Below, piece after piece: positions 32,758-41,186 of a stretch of 41,186 nucleotides of DNA. The notes under the pieces were generated by a model. That model was not told the DNA's origin. It was given only the letters and a program-made list of their open reading frames with translations, and ran no database searches. The first letter of the stretch is position 1. Each line of letters starts with the position of its first letter. Where the stretch lies: positions 1 to 41,186 of the forward strand of contig WTXI01000314.1 of the NCBI GenBank assembly GCA_022376515.1. The letters are read 5' to 3'. Origin of the DNA: Lactifluus volemus (lineage: Eukaryota; Basidiomycota; Agaricomycetes; Russulales; Russulaceae). Made by a program: the position numbers and the translations under genes.

Positions 32758-33432
32758 TCACGCATCATAATCTGGCGGTGAATCCACAGGTGTGCCCCCT
32801 GCCCGTGATGGACCCTGCGGCGATGCATATGCGGCTGACAAGCACGATCAAAACACAGCAACAAGTGAATGGATTCAGCGTACGAAGAGTTTCCTCCTCC
32901 TCTCTCATCTGCCTTCTCATGTATACTGCACGTTCGCGAGTTTTCTCCAACAAGCTAACCAATTGAAAGATACCCTGGTTCTTGAGGCGGATTTCCGATC
33001 TAGTCCCAGGAGTAAGCCCACCATCGGGAGAAGGCCTAATATCCATAGACAGATAGTTGGAACCCAGATACGGCTGTTCGAACCTAGTTGATAGTATGGA
33101 TGGAAGGGGCAGGGATAGACTGTTGAATGCTGTGCTACCGCCACCGTCAGTCTCGGCGACGAATATCAACTAGGCATGGGCTCGGTATAAGTTGTTGAAA
33201 AGGTTCTGGTTTCATAGGAAGAACGCACGCGTTGGTCTGTTAGAACAAGTTTTCCCGTACCCTTCAGTGTACGCTCACCGCCAGACCCTCCGGAACTTGA
33301 GGAAGCAGTTGGGGGTGTATCCGGAATCGTAAGGGAAACCTCTGCACCCGAGTCCACGGTCATAACCGTGAACTCTTGAGGTAAAGGCACCGGAGTGCGA
33401 TCAGGGTTGAGCATTGTCCAGTTGAGAGCCAT
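32758..33432 (-). CDS. WBP2-like GRAM-domain protein
   Basis: Complement exons 33229..33432, 32884..33169 and 32758..32834 give 188 aa. It starts MALNWTMLNPDRTPVPLP, then GAEVSLTIPDTPP (start of the GRAM/PH-like fold), a Ser/Gly linker, LVLTDQRLIFVAE, ILSTRFEQPYLGSNYLSMDI, EIRLKNQGIFQLVSLLEKTR and the basic/acidic helix YMRRQMREEEETL. The end, VDSPPDYDA, holds a PPxY-type motif (PPDY). Family members bind phosphoinositides via GRAM and WW-domain partners such as Rsp5/NEDD4-type ubiquitin ligases via PPxY. This is established for WBP2 and inferred here. Introns are 59 and 49 nt. Confidence 0.93.
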
Positions 33433-33541
33433 CGCTGAGGTGAAACAGAGCTGAGTATCGGTCTAGTGGGCGGAATGATCTGTACTGCACTTAACAATCA
33501 ATCAACCCAATGTTAGGCATTATCGACTACAGCCTTACTAA

Positions 33542-33624
33542 GGCTACCTGGCGCAATGGTAGCGCGTTTGGCTTCGATCGCCGACGGCACCAAAAGGTTG
33601 CAGGTTCGAGTCCTGCGGTGGTCA
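33542..33624 (+). tRNA. tRNA-Arg (anticodon UCG) with an 11-nt intron
   Basis: A complete cloverleaf can be drawn: acceptor GGCTACC (33542-33548) with GGTGGTC (33617-33623) and discriminator A; D stem GCGC/GCGC around AATGGTA; anticodon stem TTTGG (33567-33571) with CCAAA (33590-33594); T stem GCAGG/CCTGC with loop TTCGAGT. The anticodon loop CTTCGA...A gives anticodon TCG at 33574-33576. An intron TCGCCGACGGC (33578-33588) follows position 37, the canonical site. The 3' CCA is not encoded, as expected for a nuclear tRNA gene. Confidence 0.93.
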
Positions 33625-33860
33625 TTTTGTCCCCTGCTACAAATACTTCGATATGGCGGTTACCATCCGTTGGGATACTTTTTTTTTTTTTCAGTACGTT
33701 TTCCATTGCAAGGTCTGTCTATAGATTCCATGCATTTTTAATCGTCTTTTCGTGGCCCGCGTTGGCACGTGATACCGTGTCGCGTCGCGTCATTGTTCCT
33801 CGTAAAGTTCTGTTCCCGATATTCCTCATCTCGAGTAGTTTGATTCGGCACACGAATGCC

Positions 33861-36096
33861 ATGGAGCCCTACAGAGAAATATCTCAACACTCGTCCAACC
33901 CTCTCGAACTGCCTTCCTCAGACGCCCGTAACAGGGCGGCAGTGCTTAGATATCGCAAAGCTCGGGCAATGGCCGGAAACCAACGCGATTCTGACGAACC
34001 AGACGATGATTTAGAGGTATCCGACCTCAAAGACTACCAAAACCATGTCGCGGGACTTCTCCAGGTCCGGCCGGCCCCACAGGCCCAGTACGCTACACGA
34101 GGAAACGTCGGTGCAGAAGCACTCATTGACCTGGATGAAGATATGGACGGAGAAAACAGCAATGAATCGGAGATGGACAGTGACTTGGAGGTAGGCGCAG
34201 ACGCAGACGCAGATGGAGAGGTCGACGAGGAGATGTCGCTATTCCTCAAACCACGGGAGGAACAGGAGGAGATCGAGCTCGAAATGGCAGACCTCGAGGA
34301 AGCGGTCCCTTCCATTGCACAGGACTACAAGCTTATTGACCGCCTTGGAACGGGTACGTTCTCGTCGGTGTACAAAGCTATCGACCTCGGGTATCATGAA
34401 AAGTGGGACAACGCGGTGTGGCATGGGTCACATCCCCGTGCGTCGACCGCCCATTACCAGTCGGTGCCGCGCGCACCTGGTACAAAAGTTTTTGTCGCGA
34501 TCAAGCGCATATACGTGACTAGCAATCCGGAGCGGATACGGAATGAAATCTCTATTTTGGAAACGTGTCGCGGTTCACGGCATGTGTCGCAACTTATAAC
34601 TGCATTTCGACACGAAGATCAGGTCGTTGCCGTCCTGCCTTACCATCCGCACGAAGATTTTCGAGTACGTACAACGGGATTATCGAAGCATGTTTTACCT
34701 TTTCGGGTTGATTCTACCTCTACAGTCGTTTTACCGCACCCTACCGATAGATGGAATCAGAGTGTACTTCAGATGCATGTTTCGTGCATTGCGGGACATT
34801 CATGCGCGTGGCATCATCCACCGTGACGTCAAGCCTGCTAATTTTCTCTTCGACCCTCACAAAGGAGTAGGGACTCTAGTCGATCTTGGCCTGGCCTGCG
34901 TGAGCATCTCTATGTGAGGACCCTATCATCGCTTATTTGATTAGCGTATGGGCACGGAGCCGCACACACAGTACGGAAAATGTCTGCACACCGCGCCGAC
35001 TAGGGAACACCCACACGGTCGGTTACGGAGGCCAGGCGAATATAACGGGGACTTTGTGAGGAAAAAGCAGAAGGATGCTCGAATGCGGAGCGGATGGTTG
35101 TCAGATAGGGTCGGCTATCTGGAAAAGGATACGAGGTAGGTGCTCCTCAACCCATTTGTATCTGGGTTTTGCTGACTTTACAGACCGCATTCAAAAGCAA
35201 ATCGTGCAGGCACGCGAGGATTTCGCGCGCCAGAGGTGCTGTTAAAGTGCAGTGAGCAAACCGGGGGTCTGTCATAGAGTGTCCCAGAACCGATACATAT
35301 TTATACTGACAATACTTCTGTCAGCCATTGATATGTGGTCCGCTGGCATGATTCTCCTCTTCTTCTTGACCCGCAAGTTCCCCCTCTTCCAATCCAACGA
35401 CGACATCGAAGCGCTTCTGGAGTTAGCCTGCATTATTGGGCGTCGCAGGATGGAGAAGGCAGCTACGTTACATTGTTAGCACTTACTTGACAGTCCTGCG
35501 GAGCGTCTTGCTGATCGGTTTGAACAGCCCGGACCTTCACGACAAACATCCCATCTATCTCACCAGAAGGGAAACCCTGGCGCGAATTCGTAGAAACGCT
35601 AAACCCGAAACTACGAGACCTACCGGAGAGTGACTCCCGCTCATATACCTACGAGGGATCTTCCAGAGAGCCTTCTCATCCCCCTCCATCGTCGTCCTCG
35701 TCACCGGGTACAGGCGTGACCTCATGCGAGACCCGCTCGCCAACGCCATCGGCAGAAGCTCAGGACCATGAAACGGATGTGGAGCAGGCGCTCGATCTGC
35801 TCGAGCGTTTGCTACATCCGGAATCGATAAAGCGCATAACGCCGAGGCAGGCACTTTACCATCCATTTCTGCGCGAAGGCGAAGGTGACGATGCGCTTTT
35901 TCCGCACCCGTTTGGGGAGGGGGTTTGCGGGGAGTGGCATTTTATAGATACGGTCACGGAAGAGCTCAGAGTGCGTGTCCGAACGGAGGCGGGAAAGACA
36001 AGCGTCATTCCCGTGATGGCGGGCCAGGGTGTGGCCATTGGGGGCGAACCGTGTGAGTTTCACCAAGGAGAGGTCGCTGGACGAGTTATTGAGTAA
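33861..36096 (+). CDS. CDC7: CDC7-type protein kinase (DDK catalytic subunit)
   Basis: Ser/Thr kinase that, with Dbf4, phosphorylates MCM2-7 to start DNA replication. Exons 33861..34664, 34726..34899, 34945..35135, 35184..35266, 35325..35474 and 35528..36096 give 656 aa. After an acidic N-terminal extension (about 155 residues), the kinase domain shows RLGTGTFSSVYKA (Gly loop), VFVAIKRI (VAIK Lys), GIIHRDVKPANFLF (catalytic loop), LVDLGLA (DFG position, here DLG), the CDC7-type insert before subdomain VIII, RAGTRGFRAPEVLL (APE), and AIDMWSAGMIL. The second CDC7 insert (Ser/Pro-rich, SHPPPSSSSSPG) precedes LDLLERLLHPESIKRITPRQ. All introns are 45-61 nt. An upstream extension of the frame to 33510 overlaps the tRNA and is rejected. 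Confidence 0.95.
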
Positions 36097-36206
36097 CTTG
36101 GTATAAGTTGTTTGATAAGTGTGTTGCATTTCGAGTGTGGCTGAGTCAAGCGAGTTGTGAACTCAACCTTTTGTCAATGTCAATGATGATGTCCACAAAG
36201 TAGTAA

Positions 36207-38671
36207 ATGACTACGACGGAAATCACGCTTTCTCAATCTCTTCTCTCTTTCTTGACTTATCTCGCTTCCAATACCACCTTTCAGCAATTCGTGCCCCTTG
36301 TCATTCTCTTGACCGTACCCCTTCTCGTCCTCGTTGGTCGGAACTACTTCCGTTGCATTTCCTCATTCGCCCTTCACATGCTCGCCGTAGCCAGCTCGAC
36401 ATTGCCTTGGAATTGGTTGTCAGCATACGAACACGGAACTATTTTATCAAAGTCTACAAAGAAACACTCTATCCGCACCCGTGCGCAACAGCTGGCAGCC
36501 AGACCAGATAATGGTTGCACCGGTGCGTACGGCACTCACCCCTTGAATCCCTTTGAAACGCTCATTTTCCCCTCAGAAGTTGAGAAGAAGACCTTATTCT
36601 ACCCCGGGCTCGTTAATCTCTCTGGGACATATTGCTTTATGAACTCGACCATGCAGGTGTGCTCGTCTTGCCCTGCGTTGCTGTCCCACCCCCTGCCCGT
36701 TCCACTGACATCTAGCCCACTGCATTTCCCTCCTCATAGGCCCTCGCCTCGCTTTCATACCTCCAACCACACATAGATGCAATCCATGCCAAAGCTGAGG
36801 CTGTCGACGTGCCCACCCCCGTCGTTGACGCCTTGCGCGACCTCTTGCACGGTGCGATATGATCTATCACGCTACTGGCCGCTTTCCCAACTCGCATGAC
36901 CCCACTAGGCCTGAATGCCCCTTCCCTTCATCACCACTCCATCCGCCCCGTCGACATGATAGCCGCGCTCTCGCAACCCGAGCCAGGCAGACGCATCCCG
37001 CTCTTCTCGTCACGTGAGCATCAAGACGCGCAAGAGCTCTTCCAGCTCGTCTCGGAATATATCAAGAAAGAGGCCAACGCCGTTAGTCGCGAGGGAACCC
37101 GTGATCTCGGATTTGGCGGCCTTGCATCTCTTTCGACTTTATCGACCACCGCGACAAGTGTCGATGTGTCCAAGGGCGTATTCGATGGTCTCACCGCAAA
37201 CCGACGCAGTTGCTGTGAGTGCGGCTACACCGAGGCGGTCATGCACTTTCCTTTTGACAACTGGCAGCTCACCGTCCCTCGTGTTGTGCGTCCCTTTTCT
37301 CTGCTTCTCACGTCGCCCGAGCTAAGCGCCAGGGTCCCAGGCGGGCTGTAGGCTTGAGGACTGCCTCATGGACTATACACGCCTAGAAACCTTGACGGAT
37401 TGCATCTGTCGCAAATGCTCGATGGGCGCAACGCTTCACAGACTGGAAAAGGACGCTGAACGGCTTACGGCTGCCCAGGCAGGTAATCCGTCCGTGTCAC
37501 AGTCAAAGAAGAAACGCGTGCGTGAAGTCAAACGATTAGCGCTTCGTCTTAAAACTGCGCTCGAAGAGGGACGTATCGAGGAAGACATCAAAGGTCTCAA
37601 GATAGAGAAGGTTTTCTCTCGAGCCTCAAAACAAGCCATGATCGCGCGGGTAGGTGACCTTTCTCTCACCAACATCCCTAGTCTTATCTATACGCGCAGC
37701 CTCCACCCGTATTAGCACTGCATCTCAACCGCTCAGTGCACCTGGGTACATATGCATCCAAAAACACAGCGCGCGTGCAATTCTCGGAGTTCCTTGACTT
37801 GACACAGTTCACGACCTCAGGCATGCTCTCCACCTCGCCCTCGATCCCCATCTCTTCGCCCATGCCCATAACAATGCCCTCATCACCCGACCCGACCTCC
37901 CTCCCGGCCCTAATAAACAAAATCCACGCGTCGTTGCCAACGTCACCGGTGCCGCGCGTGCTCTACCGCCTCGCCGCGGTGGTATGCCACTATGGTCAGC
38001 ACTCCTTCGGACACTACGTTTGCTTCCGGCGCAAACCGCGCGGGGAGGAGGGGGGGCTCGTCGCGTCGCCACGATTGGACGAGCCGGCTGCACCGGGACA
38101 GGGCTGGCTGCGCGCGAGCGATGACTCGGTGCGCGAGGTCGGCATCGAGGCAGTGCTGCGCGAGGGCTCGGGCGTCTTCATGCTGTATTACGAGCGAGTG
38201 AAGAGCGAGGATAGTGGAATGCCGCCGCCTCTCGTAGGGTCACCACATGGTGAGCAGCGTTCGCGGGACGTCACGGTCAAGACGACGGCGGACGATGTGG
38301 GTTTGGGGGTATCCGACACCACCGCCGAGATGGAGAAGGTCCAGGGATCATGTTTGCAGGACGCAGTGAAATGTGAACCTATGGAGGAGGACGAGGTGGT
38401 GGTAATGCCAATACCGATGATTAGGGCGCGAGTGGTGCGGAGTGTGTCGCTCGGGCGGGACGAGCCAGTCGGAGGAAGAGCGTGGGCGAAACGAGAGGCG
38501 GAGGAGGTGATGGAGGCAGCAGTAGTGGAAGATTCTGAGCCGTCGCCTGGGCCCGCTAAACCGGATCCTGAAATCGTTTTGCCGACATTGGCACCGTCTG
38601 CTGAGGTCGACTCGCGGACAGTAGATGAACGTCGGATATCACCTCCCCGGACAGTAGGTCTTCGAGCATAG
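36207..38671 (+). CDS. Membrane-anchored ubiquitin-specific protease (UBP1-like USP)
   Basis: Deubiquitinase of the C19 family. Exons 36207..36656, 36740..36851, 36909..37285, 37341..37649 and 37700..38671 give 739 aa. An N-terminal hydrophobic helix (about residues 31-47, FVPLVILLTVPLLVLVG) suggests membrane anchoring, as in yeast Ubp1. The Cys box is GLVNLSGTYCFMNSTMQALA; the residue before the catalytic Cys is Tyr instead of the usual Thr. Central parts include REHQDAQELFQLVSEYIKKE, the zinc-like CCEC...CRKC cysteines, and LALHLNRSVHLG. The His box is HYGQHSFGHYVCFRR, followed by RASDDSVREV. The last 150 residues are low-complexity and acidic. The intron 3 border (37286-37340) was chosen because it restores CRLEDCLMDY in frame. 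Confidence 0.9.
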
Positions 38672-39096
38672 AACCACCTCTTCGCCGCGCTGCTTCATCT
38701 CATCCTTCGTCAGTACATTGCTATTTTTACGTCTTCCGTGATGTGTTATTTGTGCGGATATGCAATGTCATGTATCGATTCACGGCGAGGCATTGACGTC
38801 AACAGACAGACACGGGACCGAGCGGGTAAAAAAAAATTGCATTCCGATGACGAGAGCAGCATCGCAGTTCGTACGCGGACGTGAGCAGGCCTATAATAAT
38901 GATACACACAGTTCTCCGTCCTCTGCGGTAAGGAACATATATATAAAAAGCAAGAAAAAAAAAACAAGGTACTATCAGATAGAGGCATCTTTCTTGTGAG
39001 AGCTGGAGGGTCCTTCATCCTCTGGGGTGGGAGAACATCATCACAACGCAAGTTCATTTATTGTCATTTCCTGTGCGTAGCCTCGTGGGGATGGGA
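38672..39096. other. Convergent 3' intergenic stretch
   Basis: Shared 3' flank of the protease gene (plus) and the small 79-aa gene (minus). AT-rich TATATATAAAAAG and A-runs at 38937-38967 are plausible polyadenylation-region sequence. No gene seen. Confidence 0.4.
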
Positions 39097-39484
39097 TCAC
39101 CAGTAAACGTGGCGCTCGATGGTGCGCGGCTTGGGTCTCGTGTAGATCGTACGCTTGACGCGGGTCACGGTTGGGTACCATGCGTGGTAAACGTCTCCAG
39201 GTTCAAACTGGACCTCAACAATTTGCCTGCCCTGCAAAAATAAAATAAAAAGGCCAAAGTGAGGAGGGGGTGGGGGTATGGTGAGAGAGCGGCGGCGGCG
39301 TACAGCGTAGTCATAGTGTGAGCCAATGACGAGGCCCTCACGATGGCCATAAGAACCATGCTTAACAGCGACGATGTCTCCGGGCTTTTTTTTGGTGGAA
39401 AGAGAAGGTTTTGGAGGGTCAATAATAATGATCGAAGTGATCGACGTTAGTGAGACGTACTATGATTTCGTCCGATGATCCCAT
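39097..39484 (-). CDS. Small conserved-looking protein, possible SH3/KOW-like fold
   Basis: Complement exons 39461..39484, 39304..39384 and 39097..39231 give 79 aa. The sequence begins MGSSDEIIPGDIVAVKHGSY, continues EGLVIGSHYDYAGRQIVEVQ and ends with a basic tail (RVKRTIYTRPKPRTIERHVYW). Regular alternation of short strands (PGDIVAVKHGS, GRQIVEVQFEPGD) and Gly turns suggests a small beta barrel, but I do not recognise a named family. Splice sites are standard (GTACGT..AAG, GTACGC..CAG) and phases agree. A TATA-like GTATAAAAC on the minus strand (about 39600-39608) lies 116 nt upstream. Confidence 0.7.
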
Positions 39485-40306
39485 GGTTGTTGTTGTTTTG
39501 CTGTTTAGGTCTTTGCTCTGTGGAAGAAATAGAGGAGGGACGCAAAGCAATGGGGTTGTTGTTATGAGGGAGAAAGCTGGTGGAAGCGGCCGCGGACGGG
39601 TTTTATACTTACGGGACAGGGCCGGATAATAGCATTTTGTTCTCGCACGAGGCTATCGCGAGGCGTCTCCATTTTTCTTTTTCTTTTTTTTTTTTTTTCC
39701 TTATCTTTCTCTCATAAATATCAAAAATTTGACTTCTAAGCACACATTGCTGATATCCTATCATTTTTCTTCTGATGTCAAGAAATATAATTTAGATTCC
39801 GTTGACGTCGCCTCGTGCCTCGCATCAACCACGTGTCCGTGAGCGCGGTCACTTAGCCGCTTGCTTCCCTTCTTTTCCGGTCCTTCCGCACCATGCTTCA
39901 ATGTCATATCGAGTGGCTCGGGCGTGTCTGCCCAGCGCTACCTCCAAATACAAGTGTACAGTGCATCACTTGTTTCTTTTTCTTGTGATGATTCCCCCCC
40001 CTCCCCGAGGCATCCACGCAGCAGCCGCGTGACTTGATCGGAATGATGGGTAGAGTGGGGGTTGTCGATGGAGGTGGATGTTTCCCCACGTGTGGGCCGA
40101 CATCCTATCGTCCTCCAAAGTTATACTGTACCGCGATCTGGCACCCTCCAGTATGAGTTGATGCCGTCAAGGCCATGACAACTGGATGCGACGAATACAT
40201 TATGTAGTTCCTTCCGTTTTCGACTGCCTCACGTGCTATGCCCTCTTAAAGTGTCTTCCAAGACATAAAAGTCTCTTTCTTTGTTGCCACATCATACCTC
40301 TCTCCA
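39485..40306. other. Intergenic region
   Basis: Holds the promoter of the small minus-strand gene, a long T/C-rich tract (about 39672-39699), and the promoter of the DUF6535 pseudogene. Plus-strand ORF 39802..40032 is not convincing. No gene supported. Confidence 0.4.
40263..40271 (+). promoter_or_regulatory. TATA-like element before the DUF6535 pseudogene
   Basis: ACATAAAAG lies about 40 nt upstream of the start codon at 40307. It is followed by a CT-rich leader (TCTCTTTCTTTG, CCTCTCTCC). Confidence 0.4.
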
Positions 40307-41186
40307 ATGCCTCAAGTTGAATACAGGGCCCTCGGCGTAACTGATTACGAAGAGGCGGACAAAGGTATCTTACCCTTCTACTCAACCTTAACCCTACCTA
40401 ATCTCACTACCTCGTGTGCCTAGATGCTCTGGCTCAGATGTCCAAATTTACTGATAGCTCGGGGCCACTCTTCACGATGTATTGTAAGATGACGGAGTAT
40501 GACAATAAGCAAGTTGAAAGCTTGCTAAGCAAGATCGACAGTGTCGTTTTTTCGTGCGCACCTCATCTTTATTTTCCATACGCCTCACTCATCAAGTCAA
40601 TACTACAGATCAGCTTGTTCTCTGCGGTCGTTGCCGCATTACTTCCCTGATAGTCCCGGACCTCAAAGGAGACACAGGATACATCCGCTTTCTACCTCAA
40701 GAACATCTATCAGCTTCAAGTTCTCTCAGGTTCCAACACATCCTCCCTTCCACCCCGCTCAACCCCCTCCGTTCTCTGCCCCGACATACGCAATCTGGGT
40801 GAACGAACTCTTGTTCATGAGTTTATGTCTCAATATTTTCATTATACTTATGGCCTTGTGGATACAGAGACGTGTATCTCGTTTCCTCTCGGATACTGGG
40901 TCTCCCCAGCTCACCCCCACACTACCGAGCGCGTATGCGTGAAATTCTTGGCAGCGAATTCTATAATTTGCGGGCATCTTTTCCGCTAATTGTCCTGCTA
41001 GGGCTTTCCATATTGCTATTCTTTTCCGGCCTTTCTCTATATCTCTTTAATATTAACCGAGATGTCTTCGGCGCCGTCCTTGGTCGCATATGCCTTTGCT
41101 TTATCTCATTTTTCTTCATCTTTTATTGGCTGAATACGGTAAGTGCTTCCTATAGGGTTCTCTTTTCATTTTGTCAAGCCTGATTC
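40307..41186 (+). pseudogene. DUF6535 membrane-protein gene, broken, truncated by the window end
   Basis: Same layout as the intact gene at 1548. Exon 1 is 40307..40364 (MPQVEYRALGVTDYEEADK), the intron is 40365..40423, and exon 2 resumes DALAQMSKFTDSSGPLFTMY. Compared with the gene at 1548, the frame breaks at about 40645-40655 (stop after VVAALLP), loses one base near 40755 and gains one near 40915, with the membrane-helix segments (AIWVNELLFMSLCLNIF, LGLSILLFFSGLSLYLF) readable in different frames. A donor (GTAAGT at 41140) near the end matches the second intron of the paralogue. Several independent lesions argue for real decay rather than one sequencing error. Confidence 0.8.

Noticed and set aside
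33510..33860. N-terminal extension of the CDC7 frame
   Set aside because: It runs through the tRNA-Arg gene; the plausible start is ATG 33861.

Overview
The window reads as nuclear DNA of a filamentous basidiomycete (Agaricomycete). Most genes are interrupted by many 45-80 nt GT-AG introns, a tRNA-Arg carries a short intron, and several genes belong to families typical of Agaricomycetes: DUF6535 membrane proteins, an F-box protein with a divergent LRR-like tail, and a WBP2-like GRAM protein. DUF6535 copies plus small lineage-specific genes point towards Rhizoctonia/Ceratobasidiaceae, but this is inference. Most exon models were built by hand from splice sites, frame continuity and remembered family consensus motifs.

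Left part (1-7.4 kb): the 3' part of an AlkB-like dioxygenase gene with two apparent frameshifts; a complete five-exon NEDD8/RUB1 gene (minus); a complete DUF6535 membrane-protein gene; an F-box gene; and a decayed coding stretch.

Middle part (7.4-18.8 kb): a tandem segmental duplication. Each unit holds a full 16-exon oligopeptide transporter (OPT) gene followed by a DUF6535 pseudogene relic. Both OPT copies share an unusual GA-AG intron, and their promoters have diverged. In unit 1 the DUF6535 relic carries an internal inversion.

Housekeeping block (19.2-27.8 kb): an uncharacterised Ser/Pro/Thr-rich protein (minus), a SET-domain lysine methyltransferase (plus), a hotdog-fold acyl-CoA thioesterase (plus), the ITP pyrophosphatase HAM1/ITPA (minus), the U5 snRNP WD40 protein SNRNP40 (minus) and ribosome-biogenesis RRP7 (plus, divergent from SNRNP40).

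Accessory block (27.9-32.7 kb): gene-poor, with three small minus-strand genes that each encode little more than one double-stranded RNA-binding motif (dsRBM). This is the least ordinary part of the window.

Right part (32.7-41.2 kb): a WBP2-like GRAM gene (minus), an intron-containing tRNA-Arg(UCG), the cell-cycle kinase CDC7, a membrane-anchored ubiquitin-specific protease, a 79-aa conserved-looking small protein (minus), and a second full-length-type DUF6535 locus broken by several frameshifts and running off the window end.
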